DNA of 64,000 nucleotides from DATGLE01 sp035294325 (GTDB lineage: Bacteria > Chloroflexota > Ktedonobacteria > Ktedonobacterales > Ktedonobacteraceae), in the NCBI GenBank assembly GCA_035294325.1, contig DATGLE010000090.1:1-64000 (forward strand). The letters are read 5' to 3'. Shown piece by piece: positions 42,580 through 51,891 of the stretch (its first letter is position 1; every line of letters begins with the position of its first letter). Under the pieces are notes generated by a model. The model saw only the letters and a list, made by a program, of their open reading frames with translations, had not been told where the DNA came from and made no database searches. A program made the position numbers and the translations under genes.

Positions 42580-43320
42580 CTATAAGCCACTGTCCATCTC
42601 ATGAAGAGCGCGAAGCGCACCTTCTTTATCTCGCGCTCCAGGCACTCTGATAATCAGTTCCTTCAAGGTGGCAGAATCGTGAATCTGATCAATGCACTGC
42701 TGGGCCAGCTCTGCCATCTCAGGGAAACGCGCCCGGATAGCTTCCAGGACGGCACGGCGATCTTCTTCAAGAGCCTCCTGAAGAGCTTCCGCCCTACCCT
42801 TTTCCTGCCCCTCTGTCAGCCCGCGATCATGGATCCATTTGTAGTACCAGGTATCCTGCAAAATCTCTTCGAGCATCGCTACCCTCCTTTCTAACCACTG
42901 TTTATCTGCTTCGCCAGTCAAGACCAGCGAGGCCAGCGCTATTGCCAGGTTGAGCAGGTCATCGTTGCCTCTCAGACTGGCAAGCACTTCCTCGCCAACT
43001 TCGCGCCGCGCTCCATCCTTCGTTAGCAGACAGAGCGGCAGCAAGCCCTTCAATCCCATCTTCCTGAACGCGTCTACCGACAGATCCCGCAACTTGATAT
43101 TAGTAAAATCAAAGATATGTGCCTGCCTGTACCCCGGCAGTCCCCATATCAGAGGGGACTCTGGCACCTTGCCATTCGCCAGCAGATAGATCACAAACGA
43201 ATAGACCGGACACTGGTGCGCCAGGGTTGCACGTACATAAAGAGCCTCTTCAACCTATCGTCCCAGAGCTTTGCCATGCCCGAATCCCCCTCGTACCACG
43301 TTTTGCTAGGAGTATAGCAT
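42580..43320 (-). pseudogene. Degraded Rpn/PD-(D/E)XK-type nuclease gene
   Basis: From a GTG at 43194 an open frame of 204 residues runs to 42580. It corresponds to the C-terminal two thirds of Rpn-family recombination-promoting nucleases or related transposase-like proteins: VIYLLANGKVPESPL, FDFTNIKLRDL, a Glu/Arg-rich helix and the LIIRVPGARDKEGALRALHEM end. The same frame continues upstream as LYVRATLAHQCPVYSF, but a TAG blocks it, and a plausible start MAKLWDDRLKRLF near 43275 is in a different frame. The catalytic PD-(D/E)XK part is missing. A shorter functional protein cannot be excluded. Confidence 0.6.
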
Positions 43321-43447
43321 AGATAGATCAGTTTTTCAACATTTAGCTGTTCCATTTATAATTTATACAAGAACATCGGAGATCATAACAACGGCTGCGA
43401 TTGATGGGAAACATCAATCTGCCGCGATAATCACATGGCTTGCCAGT

Positions 43448-44302
43448 TCATTTATAGGCCACGACACCGAACGCTTCTGGCCGGCGTATCACACGCGCGA
43501 AGCCCGCCTCCTGCAAGCGCCTCAATACGCCCCGCGTTACCGTTCCGCTGGATTTACTCTCCAGGTTGCCGATGTAGTGAAACAGGCGCCCTCCACGTCT
43601 GAGCACTCTATACAACTGGCGGTAGAATGCTCCTGAATAGAGTTCGCCAGCAAGGCTGAAGACCGGGGGATCGTGGATAATCCTGGTGAAGCTCTCATCC
43701 TCGAAGGTCGGCACAATTTCGAAGGAATCGCCCGATAGCTGCTTGATCCTGGGATTATCGAAGAGATCGCGCGACCACGGGTTGAGCCGCGCGATCTCGC
43801 GCGCTCCCATATCGAGCTCGATGGTGATAACCTCTTCCGCCGTTCTCGCCGCTGCGATGGCAGTATAGCCGAGGCCGGTAGCCGTATCCAGCACGCGCCC
43901 TCTGACAGGTGAAAGCGTCGCAATCTTGCGCAGCGTATCCTGCATAGGATCAATCTCGATAATTCTATGCATCGTGAAACCAGCGATAAGCATCGTTGGC
44001 GCACCGTATGTAGGCAGCAGACTGCACATACGATTGGTCTGTTCGGAAAATACCTGTACTGTTCTTATTTGTCCATTTTCTACTATAAAGCAGTTATTCT
44101 GTGAATGCCTGATTTTCTCAATATCCTGCCAGATCAGATGCTCGCCTTGCGGAAAAGCTACTCCAGTTTCCGATAGTGCGGCTGTGACCGTTGATACACC
44201 CAGATCAGGCGAGATCTGGACCGATGTTTTTCCCTGCTGCCGCGCCAGGAGCAGAGCCTCGGCCTGCACAAATGAAAGCACAACAGGATAAGCTTTAGCC
44301 AT
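43448..44302 (-). CDS. SAM-dependent methyltransferase (spermine-synthase-like)
   Basis: A 284-residue protein. An N-terminal domain of about 125 residues without clear motifs precedes a Rossmann-type SAM domain: VLDTATGLGYTAIAA, an acidic TIELDMGA, GDSFEIV and IHDPPVFSLAGELYSGAFYRQLYRVLRRGG. The DPP motif and RVLRRGGRLFHYIGN resemble archaeal and bacterial methyltransferases annotated as spermidine-synthase-like. Its ATG overlaps the stop of the upstream WD40 gene (TAATG), so both are one transcript. Confidence 0.78.
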   Translation of the reverse strand: MAKAYPVVLSFVQAEALLLARQQGKTSVQISPDLGVSTVTAALSETGVAFPQGEHLIWQDIEKIRHSQNNCFIVENGQIRTVQVFSEQTNRMCSLLPTYGAPTMLIAGFTMHRIIEIDPMQDTLRKIATLSPVRGRVLDTATGLGYTAIAAARTAEEVITIELDMGAREIARLNPWSRDLFDNPRIKQLSGDSFEIVPTFEDESFTRIIHDPPVFSLAGELYSGAFYRQLYRVLRRGGRLFHYIGNLESKSSGTVTRGVLRRLQEAGFARVIRRPEAFGVVAYK

Positions 44303-45384
44303 TATTGCGCCACCCAGACCTGAACGGTTGTATCATTACTGGCCGAGGCAATGCGCCTGCCATCGGGCGACCAGGCCAGGCCGTTTACCGATGCGCCAGA
44401 ACCGTAGGTAAAATGGCCCGGATACATATCGGAGTGGCCGCGATAGGTATAGGCATGCTTGCCGGTGAGAGCGTCCCAGACCTCGACGAAGCCATTGGCA
44501 TCACCGGAGGCAATGCGCCTGCCATCGGGCGACCAGGCCACGACATCGACATCGCTGTTATGCCCCGTATAGTCATAGACACTGCTATGATTGGCGACAC
44601 TCCATACATGGACGCTATCGTCGCTGCCGCCAAACGCGAGATACTTGCCATCAGGCGACCAGGCCACTGTATGCGTAATACCGCCATTGTAGCCATAGTA
44701 GGAGAGAGGCTTGCCAGTAGCCGCGTCCGCTACCACGACCTGGCCGATGCCGCCCGCCGCAATGTAGCGTCCATCGGGCGACCAGGCCACGCAATTCCAG
44801 GGAGGAGGAGCATTGCGGCCAGGAAAGCTCAACGAAAAGATCCGCTTTCCCGTCATCGCCATCCACGCCTGTACCGTGCCATCGTTACTGGCTGAAGCGA
44901 CACGCGTCCCATCAGGGGACCAGGCCACGGCGAAGACGGTATCGTGATGCCCTCTATAGGTGTAGAGGGTAGCTCCCGTCGTCGGGTTCCAGACCTGCAC
45001 AACTCCATTAATATCGGCGGAGGCGATATACCTGCCATCCTTTGACCAGGACAGCGCCGATACATCGGTCTCGTGCCCACGATAGGTCAGCGCCAGTTTT
45101 CCACTATTGGCATTCCAGATCTGCACCGTTCTGTCTCCGCTGCCGGAGGCGATAGAGCGGCCATCAGGGGACCAGGCCACAGAACTCACATAGGCGGTAT
45201 GACCTTTATAGGTGAAATGTTTGGGCGGCGTGACAAAGTGAGAGACAAAGGCTGCATCGCTGCCAACGTTGGTATAGGAAAAGAAAAGGATGATGACGAC
45301 AAGCAGCACGCTCAGGATGATGATCGCGGGTTTTGAAAGCCGGCGGCGAGGCTTGACCGGCTTTAGCTCCTCAAAGATACTCAT
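44302..45384 (-). CDS. Membrane-anchored seven-bladed WD40 protein
   Basis: A 360-residue protein: a short basic cytoplasmic tail (PVKPRRRLSKP), one TM helix (about 19-41) and seven WD40 repeats (each with AWSPDGRYIASG-like cores) facing outside or into the periplasmic-side space. The seven repeats should close one propeller. Repeats are strongly alike, as in the cytoplasmic WD40 gene at 25363. It is followed by a methyltransferase and is controlled by a promoter with a palindrome near a PadR gene. Confidence 0.85.
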   Translation of the reverse strand: MSIFEELKPVKPRRRLSKPAIIILSVLLVVIILFFSYTNVGSDAAFVSHFVTPPKHFTYKGHTAYVSSVAWSPDGRSIASGSGDRTVQIWNANSGKLALTYRGHETDVSALSWSKDGRYIASADINGVVQVWNPTTGATLYTYRGHHDTVFAVAWSPDGTRVASASNDGTVQAWMAMTGKRIFSLSFPGRNAPPPWNCVAWSPDGRYIAAGGIGQVVVADAATGKPLSYYGYNGGITHTVAWSPDGKYLAFGGSDDSVHVWSVANHSSVYDYTGHNSDVDVVAWSPDGRRIASGDANGFVEVWDALTGKHAYTYRGHSDMYPGHFTYGSGASVNGLAWSPDGRRIASASNDTTVQVWVAQ

Positions 45385-45446
45385 AGCCTCATATCCTTAC
45401 TGGCTGACGAGGGACGGCTCATAGCTGAAGGCATGTCTTGTTCTAC

Positions 45447-45492
45447 AAAATTGGTACGTTCCAATTTTAGAAGAGTCAGAAAGAAACGTCAA
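45447..45492 (-). promoter_or_regulatory. Minus-strand promoter with overlapping operator
   Basis: On the minus strand, -35 TTGACG (45487-45492) and -10 TAAAAT (45464-45469) are 17 bp apart. A perfect palindrome AAAATTGG-N6-CCAATTTT (45447-45468) overlaps the -10 and start region. Transcription runs into the WD40-methyltransferase pair. The PadR-family product encoded on the other side is the natural candidate repressor. Confidence 0.65.
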
Positions 45493-45514
45493 GACTATTA
45501 GCAGGCACCGGGGC

Positions 45515-45543
45515 TTGCTGTATGGTCGCGCATACACTATAAT
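45515..45543 (+). promoter_or_regulatory. Promoter of the padR-like gene
   Basis: TTGCTG (45515-45520) and a consensus TATAAT (45538-45543) with 17-bp spacing, 28 bp before the start codon. Confidence 0.65.
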
Positions 45544-45571
45544 AGCAATGTTTTTATCTGGGGAGAAACGC

Positions 45572-46120
45572 ATGCAAATTAGCGAGCCGGCTGAATATGT
45601 CATTCTGGGGCTGCTCAAAAACCGCCCTATGTATGGCTATGAGATGTTTCTGCAATTCGAAAAGGGGACGCTCGGCCAGATCGTCCATCTTGAGATGAGC
45701 CAGATGTATGCATTCCTCAAGAAGTTGGAGCGCATGGGATACATCGAGGCGGAGCTTGAGCCACAGGGAGCACGCCCTCCCCGCAAAATTTTTCATCTCA
45801 CCGCCGAGGGTGATACCCTTTTCCTCACATGGCTGACGCAGCCGGTCGAGAAGCCGCGCGACATTCGCATCCTCTTCCTGATCAAACTCTACTTTGTACA
45901 GCTTTTCCTTCCAGACCGCGCAGGATTTCTTGTCGACCAGCAGATACTCGCCTGCCAGCGCTTCCTTGAGCATCTGGAAGCCAGGCATGGCTACGACCTG
46001 ATGACGGGCGATACTGCCTTTTTCGACCATGTGGTGTTGCGCAGCCGCATTCATCAGACGCGCGCGCTGCTCGACTGGCTGCGCGAGCTTCAGACCGAGC
46101 TGGCCGGCGTCAGCCATTAG
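45572..46120 (+). CDS. PadR-family transcriptional regulator
   Basis: A 182-residue regulator. The PadR winged helix is plain: EYVILGLLKNRPMYGYEM, IVHLEMSQMYAFLKKLERMGYI and RKIFHLTAEGDTLFLTWL. The helical C-terminal part (about 90-182) is the dimerisation region (Vir_act_alpha_C type). ATG 45572 has GGGGAGAAA upstream. It is divergent from the WD40-methyltransferase operon, whose promoter has a palindrome fitting a dimeric repressor. Confidence 0.9.
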   Translation: MQISEPAEYVILGLLKNRPMYGYEMFLQFEKGTLGQIVHLEMSQMYAFLKKLERMGYIEAELEPQGARPPRKIFHLTAEGDTLFLTWLTQPVEKPRDIRILFLIKLYFVQLFLPDRAGFLVDQQILACQRFLEHLEARHGYDLMTGDTAFFDHVVLRSRIHQTRALLDWLRELQTELAGVSH

Positions 46121-46140
46121 CCCCATCTTTGCGCAGCCAT

Positions 46141-46206
46141 GCGCTTGCTCGCGCCCGTTTTGTCTATAGATTGCCTTATAGCGCGATCAATCGCGCCGCT
46201 ACGCGA
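46141..46206. repeat. Hybrid repeat remnant
   Basis: Begins with GCGCTTGCTCGCGCC, the left box of the variable-arm family, and ends with GCGCGATCAATCGCGCCGCTACGC, the arm of family 2. It looks like a junction of the two repeat families or a deletion product. Confidence 0.5.
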
Positions 46207-46240
46207 AAAGAGAGAACTTCAAATCCCCTGCGCTAGATAA

Positions 46241-46909
46241 TCAGAGTGGTAAAAGTAGCAGGCGGAAGCGCGGATTGTAGCTTTTGTCGCAGTTGCTGCA
46301 TGAGACATCGTGCGTATAGCGCCGTGTGCGGGGATACTTTTTGCCACAATTCGGACATGCGTACAGATAGCGGATGGGGCGGCGCTCGCGGCGGATGCGT
46401 TCCCGTCGCATGCTCTCCTCGTGCAACAGCGCGCGCAATTCCTCCAGTGCATAACCTGTGAGAGCAGCTTCGTCGGCTGCTATCGAGTCATAGCCGTGAT
46501 GGCGATGGCGGCGCGGTGTGCCGTTTACCCGATCCGCCAGGTGGATCAGTTCATGCGCAACCGTTACCTCTATCGAGCGGGGCTGCATATCCGGTTCGAT
46601 GAAGATGAGGTGGCGATGAAGTGGTTGCGCATCGAGCAGGGGCACGCCCCGGTTCATTGCAGAGCGCGCCGGCGCGGGCAGATAGCAGTAGCAGCCAAGC
46701 GTCATGAAGTGAAGGCGTTTCCCCGTCCAGCGCATATATTCCTGACGGTCCTGAGTAATCGCCAGCAGGCTCAACTCGTTCGCAGGCAGGCACAACTTTT
46801 GCCAGTAATGCATGAGCCAGCGCTGCATCGTTGCCTGATCGCCATGAATGACCGGCTCTGCCTGCCTCTCTGGCGGCGCAGGTACTGATTTACGTGCGAT
46901 TGATCTCAA
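46241..46909 (-). CDS. SprT-like zinc metalloprotease
   Basis: A 222-residue protein. The SprT-type active site is HELIH (119-123), with a possible third ligand in the HRHHGYD segment about 14 residues on. A C-terminal zinc ribbon has C185, C188, C204 and C207 (CPNCGKKYPRTRR, CSNCDKSY). SprT-like/Spartan-type proteases can digest DNA-protein crosslinks in eukaryotes; the bacterial role is less clear. The N-terminal 100 residues are specific to this protein. The domain order matches the SprT family. Confidence 0.8.
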   Translation of the reverse strand: MRSIARKSVPAPPERQAEPVIHGDQATMQRWLMHYWQKLCLPANELSLLAITQDRQEYMRWTGKRLHFMTLGCYCYLPAPARSAMNRGVPLLDAQPLHRHLIFIEPDMQPRSIEVTVAHELIHLADRVNGTPRRHRHHGYDSIAADEAALTGYALEELRALLHEESMRRERIRRERRPIRYLYACPNCGKKYPRTRRYTHDVSCSNCDKSYNPRFRLLLLPL

Positions 46910-46984
46910 CGCGCTTGATACTCCTGAAGCAGGAATCCAGATAACGTATCATCAGTATAGCAAAGTATACAGATAGACGCAAGC

Positions 46985-47120
46985 AAACCGCCAGGGATTT
47001 GCCCTCGCCTGCTCGCCCGGTTCCCCGCGCACGGAAGAAGGAGTAGTTTGATAGAAAACACGCGAAGCGCATTTTCTACCAGACTACTCCTTCTCTTGAC
47101 GAGCGTCGCTGGCGCGGGAG
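46985..47120. repeat. Variable-arm palindromic element H
   Basis: Central palindrome of 23 bp with two mismatches (arms 47036-47058 and 47072-47094, tip GCGAAGCGC), between GC-rich flanks (CTCGCCTGCTCGCCCGG on the left, GACGAGCGTCGCTGGCGCGGG on the right) that are only loosely like the standard boxes. It separates the SprT-like and CheY-like genes. Confidence 0.7.
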
Positions 47121-47141
47121 GGAGAGAAACATTGAATAGCA

Positions 47142-47540
47142 TCAATTTACTGCCGATGGGGTTAAATGCAGGCACGAATTTACGACTTCGAGCAGCGCCT
47201 GGGTTGTGAAGGGCTTGGTCAGGAACACCTGCGCGCCCGACAGGCGCGCTTTCAGGCGATCTACGACGCCGCTATGCCTGGTGAGCATCACAATTACCGC
47301 CCTGTTCCACTGCGACTTTGAGCGTAAATAGCGGGCAATTTCGTAGCCGTTCATCTTGGGGAGATCTATGTCCAGAAAAATCAGGTCCGGCACGCGATCC
47401 AGCTGGTGGGTAGTTGCCGCGCGTAATGCTTCTATCCCGTCTGAAAACGCAACCACGGTAAAGCCTTCTCTGCGCAAACTGACTTCCACAATTTTACGGA
47501 CGGTAGGAGAATCATCGATGACCATTACTAGTTTGCTCAT
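47142..47540 (-). CDS. Single-domain response regulator (CheY/PilG-like)
   Basis: A 132-residue receiver without output domain. D9/D10 (VIDDS), phosphoacceptor D57 (FLDID), threonine in MLTRHSG and the lysine in LTKPFTT are intact. The MVIDDSPTVRKIVEVSLRREGF start resembles PilG/TwitchG-type receivers. It would relay phosphate to a partner protein or act by protein-protein contact. No kinase is adjacent. ATG with a weak site; the gene stands alone. Confidence 0.88.
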   Translation of the reverse strand: MSKLVMVIDDSPTVRKIVEVSLRREGFTVVAFSDGIEALRAATTHQLDRVPDLIFLDIDLPKMNGYEIARYLRSKSQWNRAVIVMLTRHSGVVDRLKARLSGAQVFLTKPFTTQALLEVVNSCLHLTPSAVN

Positions 47541-47750
47541 GTGCAGGTTACTCCTGTGACCGCGTTAATCTCTGTCTGGAAATGTACCTTTTTAACTATC
47601 TACTCCCCTAAAAGTATGCAAGCTTATACCTATCTGTTACAATGACAAGTATACGACAACTGGATAACAACTTTCTAACATTTGGTGAACAAGAGTTCCG
47701 TAGCAAGTAACAATCCCATTGCAGACGTACTCCAACGATAGAGCAAAGAT

Positions 47751-50324
47751 ATGAAGGCAAATCAGCGGTTAAGGCGCGAACGTGAATTGCGGGGATGGTC
47801 GCAGGCCAGAGTTGCCGGAGAAATCGGGACCGATCCCGCGACGGTGAGCCGGTGGGAGCGCGGCCTCTCCTTCCCTTATCCTTATTTTCGTGAGAAATTG
47901 TGTGCGCTCTTCGAGAAAAATGCGGAGGAGCTGGGCCTGGTGCAGGACGAAAGCGCGGGGGGACCTGCTCAACGCCACTACATACCCACGCACGAGCGCG
48001 CCGGCGCTCCCTTATTCGTTGAGCCGCTGCATGATCCATCCATCCCTTTGCCATCCACCGTTGGCCCCGGCCTTGTTGGCCGCGATGACATGCTATCCTG
48101 GCTCAAGCAGCGCCTGTGTACGGGGGACAGCGTAGGGTTGACAGCGCTCAACGGCCTGCCGGGAGTAGGCAAAACCGCGCTCGCCGTCCAGCTGGCGCAC
48201 GACAAAGAGGTGCTTGACCATTTCAGCGACGGCGTACTCTGGGCCGCGCTCGGCCCCCGGCCAAATGTCGTGGCACAGTTGAGCCGCTGGGGGGTCTTGT
48301 TAGGCATCGCATCGTCTGAACCGCTGGCGACGGACAGCCCGGAGGCATGGGCGGCGGCCATTCGTTCCGCCATCGGTATGCGTCGTATGCTCCTCGTCAT
48401 TGATGACGCCTGGGAGCTTGAAGAGGCGCTGGCGTTCAAAGCGGGCGGTCCTAACTGCGCGTTTCTGGTGACAACGCGCTTCCCACACATCGCACTGCAC
48501 TTCGCCGCTGACGCTACAGCCGTAGTCCACGAGCTGGATGAAAACGACGGCATCGCGCTTCTTGAACGGCTGGTACCGGGCCTTGAGGAGATTGATCCGC
48601 GTGCAGCTCCACAACTGGTACATGCGGCAGGCGGGCTGCCACTGGCGCTGACGCTGATGGGCAAATATTTGCGGGTGCAGGCGCACAGCCGCCAGCCGCG
48701 CCGTATCAGGGCAGCCATCGAGCGCCTGCTCGATGCCAGGGAGCGCTTGCAGTTGAGCGAGCCATATGCCCCCGTTGAACGCCATCCCAGTCTGTCGCAG
48801 AATGCTCCGCTATCGCTGCGCTCGGTCATTGCCGTGAGCGATCTCCTGCTGGACGTGCCGGCCCAGGAGGCTCTGCGTGCCCTGGCGGTCTTTCCCGCCA
48901 AGCCGAATAGTTTCTCGGAGGATGCCGCAGTAGCAGTCTGTAATCAGCCACGCGAAACCCTCGACAGGCTGACCGACGCCGGACTGCTGGAAAGTCATGG
49001 GCCAGGCCGCTATATGCTCCATCAGAGCATCGCCGACTATGCCCTGCTTCACCTGGACGACAGCGCGCCCTACCAGCGTATGGTGGCCCATTTTGTCGAT
49101 TACGTGTCCACATATGCCAGAGACTACAATATACTTGAGCAGGAGAGCGATAATATTCTGGCCGCGTTGCAGATAGCCTTTGAGCGGGGGATGCAGGCCG
49201 AACTGGTGCGCGGCGTCAACGCTTTCTCCCATTTTCTGCTTGCCCGCGCGCTATATTCCCTTGCCGAGCAGCATCTGGAGCGAGCATACCAGGCGGCACG
49301 TACATTGAATAATCCCCAGGCCATTGTAACGACGCTGCTGCACCTGGGAAGAACCGCCGAGTGGCAGGGGAACTATACGCGGGCGGAGACGTACCTGCAA
49401 GAAGGTTTAAGCCTGGCGCAGCAGATTGATGATCGCGAACAGATCGCCGCTGCGCTGCACGAACTGGGCGAGGTTGCATACCGGAGCCAGAACAATGCCC
49501 GTGCGGAACTTTACTACCAGGAGGGATTGAGACTGGCACGGAAGCTCGGATATAGGGAACTGCTCTGCCGTTTGCTCGCTTCTCTCGGCAAGATGGCGAA
49601 AATTCGCGGCGATTACGCGCAGGCGGAGGCATACTTGCAGGAGGGATTGAGCCTGGCGCGCCAGATCAGACAGCATGAAGTGCTGGTTCCTCTCCTCACC
49701 AATCTCGGCACCGTAGAGCTTGAGCAGGGGCGTTCCACCTGTGGAGAGGCCCATCTGCAAGAAGCGCTGCCCCTCGCGCAGAAGCTTGGCTATCGTTCAC
49801 AGATTAGCTGGCTGCTCGTCAACCTGGGAGCAGCCCTGGGCGAGCGCGGCGACTACGATCAGTCCATAGCCTATCTCCAGGAAGGTATGGCCTGCGCCCA
49901 CCAGATCGGCTATATGAGAATGGTTTGTCTCGCGCTCGTCAATCTCGCCTGTGTGGCAAGGGAACGCGGGGACTACAACCAGGCCGAAGCCTATCTCCAG
50001 GAGGGCCTGGCCTGCGCTCGCGGACGTAACGATGCCTGGTACATCTCTCACATGCTCGGCGAGTGGGGCGAAGTGCATCTCAAGCAGGAGCGAATCGAGG
50101 AGGCCATCGCGGCTTTTCGGGAGGCGCTGGCAAACGCTCCCCAGGGAGATCAGGAACTACGAACATTGTGCCAGTACGGCCTCGCGCGCGCTGCTGCCGC
50201 CCAGGGAAATCTGGCCGAGGCTCGCTACCTGGGAGAAGCCTGCCTTTCCTTCTTTGAATCGTGCGGCCACCGTTACGCCCCGCAAGCCAGGGAGTGGTTG
50301 CGCACACTACCCTGTGACAGGTAA
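47751..50324 (+). CDS. XRE-STAND-TPR regulatory ATPase
   Basis: An 857-residue protein. Residues 4-62 form an XRE helix-turn-helix (LRGWSQARVAGEIGTDPATVSRWERG). Residues about 105-400 are an NB-ARC ATPase with Walker A GLPGVGKT (135-142) and a Walker B MLLVIDDAW. The rest is about seven TPRs of 40 residues each (AEAYLQEGLSLARQI type). This is the layout of STAND regulators in which ligand or partner binding to the TPR arm lets the ATPase assemble and the HTH act on DNA. Similar proteins are numerous in Ktedonobacteria and Streptomyces. Target genes are unknown. Confidence 0.87.
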   Translation: MKANQRLRRERELRGWSQARVAGEIGTDPATVSRWERGLSFPYPYFREKLCALFEKNAEELGLVQDESAGGPAQRHYIPTHERAGAPLFVEPLHDPSIPLPSTVGPGLVGRDDMLSWLKQRLCTGDSVGLTALNGLPGVGKTALAVQLAHDKEVLDHFSDGVLWAALGPRPNVVAQLSRWGVLLGIASSEPLATDSPEAWAAAIRSAIGMRRMLLVIDDAWELEEALAFKAGGPNCAFLVTTRFPHIALHFAADATAVVHELDENDGIALLERLVPGLEEIDPRAAPQLVHAAGGLPLALTLMGKYLRVQAHSRQPRRIRAAIERLLDARERLQLSEPYAPVERHPSLSQNAPLSLRSVIAVSDLLLDVPAQEALRALAVFPAKPNSFSEDAAVAVCNQPRETLDRLTDAGLLESHGPGRYMLHQSIADYALLHLDDSAPYQRMVAHFVDYVSTYARDYNILEQESDNILAALQIAFERGMQAELVRGVNAFSHFLLARALYSLAEQHLERAYQAARTLNNPQAIVTTLLHLGRTAEWQGNYTRAETYLQEGLSLAQQIDDREQIAAALHELGEVAYRSQNNARAELYYQEGLRLARKLGYRELLCRLLASLGKMAKIRGDYAQAEAYLQEGLSLARQIRQHEVLVPLLTNLGTVELEQGRSTCGEAHLQEALPLAQKLGYRSQISWLLVNLGAALGERGDYDQSIAYLQEGMACAHQIGYMRMVCLALVNLACVARERGDYNQAEAYLQEGLACARGRNDAWYISHMLGEWGEVHLKQERIEEAIAAFREALANAPQGDQELRTLCQYGLARAAAAQGNLAEARYLGEACLSFFESCGHRYAPQAREWLRTLPCDR

Positions 50325-50507
50325 TATGCCCGGCGAAGACTCTGAAAAGTTACCCTCTTTATAGATGCTACCCTGGCATGATACAATAGTCCCGTTATGA
50401 GATGAGCGATAGAAATGCTACCCTTCCTGGCTCGGCTCCATAGCTGACCTTAACACCCGGGGACTCGTATACGGCTCAATATAATAATTACATCCATAGA
50501 TTTTAGC

Positions 50508-51878
50508 ATGCTAGATATCATTATAACGCTGGCGCAAAGATTCCGTGCGCAACAGAAACAACTCTATATGGTCGGCGGGACGGTACGCGATGTCCTGCTC
50601 CATCGCGGGCAATCCGCCGATGCGGACCTGGCAACCGATGCGCGGCCCGACGAGATCAAGCGCCTGGTAGCGCCAACGCATCCCAGCGCCGTGGTCCTGG
50701 TCGGCGAGCGTTTCGGCACCGTGCGCCTGCACTACGATACCAGTATCATTGAGATCACGACTTTCCGCACTGAGCGCTACAACCCGGAATCGCGTAAGCC
50801 GGAGGTCTGCTTTGGCACCGACCTGCTGGAAGACCTGCGCCGGCGCGACTTCACTATCAATGCCATGGCGCGCGATCCCCTCAACGGGCACATCATCGAT
50901 CCTTTCGGTGGCCGGCGGGACCTCGAAGCCCATATTCTGCGCGCCGTCGGTAACGAGCCTGATAAGCGCTTCGACGAAGATCCGCTCCGCCTGCTGCGGG
51001 CCGTGCGCTTCGCCGCGCAGCTTAATTTCACTATTGAGGCGGAGACGCAGCAGTCCATCAAGCGCCAGTCGGCAAAGCTGCAAAAGATCAGCCGCGAGCG
51101 TATCCGCGACGAAATGAACAAATTGCTGCTCTCCCCTCATCCGGCCAGGGGCCTCGATCTGCTGGTCGAACTGGAGCTGATGGAATGGATTATCCCGGAG
51201 GTACTGGAACTACGCGGCGTCAGCCAGCAGGCGCAGCCGCGCAATGTGAGCACAAAAGATGTCTATACCCATGTGTTGCGCGTCGTTGAGCGCTCCTCCC
51301 CACGCCTGAAGACACGCTGGAGCGCGCTGCTACATGATATAGCCAAGCCACGGACCAGGACCATCAAGGACAACGAGGTGCATTTCTTCGGGCATGAGGA
51401 TCTTGGCGCACAGATGACGCGCGAAATTCTCAAACAGCTCCATTTTGATCGCGATTTCATCCAGAGCGTCTCGCAGATCGTGCGTTTACATATGCGGGCC
51501 AACGCCTATACGCCCGAATGGACCGACGGGGCGGTGCGCCGCCTGATGCTTGATATCGGCGATGATCTGCCCGACCTGCTTGACCTGTCGCGCGCCGATA
51601 TCACCAGCTACCGTGTAGACAAGGTTGCTCGCGCCGCCGCACGCGTGACGGAGCTTGCCGAACGCTGCCAGCGACTAAAAGAGGAGGCCGAGCGCGTTCC
51701 TTTGAAGAGTCCCTTGAATGGAAATGAGTTGATGGAGCTTTTTGGTCGTGGTCCCGGGCCGTGGCTGCGACCTCTCAAAGAGCACCTGCTTGGCCTGGTT
51801 ATTGATGGCGTGCTCGCACCCGATGATAAAGAAGAGGCCATAAGGATCGCCAGAGAATTTGATAAAGATCATCAATGA
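50508..51878 (+). CDS. CCA-adding tRNA nucleotidyltransferase / poly(A) polymerase family
   Basis: A 456-residue class II nucleotidyltransferase. Head domain: GGTVRD (23-28), DAD at 38-40 carrying the catalytic metals, then DLRRRDFTINAMA and DPLRLLRAVRFAAQ. After the tRNA-binding helices comes an HD domain (LLHDIAKPRTRT, HMR) typical of bacterial CCA enzymes with phosphohydrolase activity. It adds or repairs the 3' CCA of tRNA. A TACAAT box at 50382-50387 may be its -10. The following small gene starts 13 bp after its stop. Confidence 0.92.
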   Translation: MLDIIITLAQRFRAQQKQLYMVGGTVRDVLLHRGQSADADLATDARPDEIKRLVAPTHPSAVVLVGERFGTVRLHYDTSIIEITTFRTERYNPESRKPEVCFGTDLLEDLRRRDFTINAMARDPLNGHIIDPFGGRRDLEAHILRAVGNEPDKRFDEDPLRLLRAVRFAAQLNFTIEAETQQSIKRQSAKLQKISRERIRDEMNKLLLSPHPARGLDLLVELELMEWIIPEVLELRGVSQQAQPRNVSTKDVYTHVLRVVERSSPRLKTRWSALLHDIAKPRTRTIKDNEVHFFGHEDLGAQMTREILKQLHFDRDFIQSVSQIVRLHMRANAYTPEWTDGAVRRLMLDIGDDLPDLLDLSRADITSYRVDKVARAAARVTELAERCQRLKEEAERVPLKSPLNGNELMELFGRGPGPWLRPLKEHLLGLVIDGVLAPDDKEEAIRIAREFDKDHQ

Positions 51879-51891
51879 AAGGGCCATCGTG

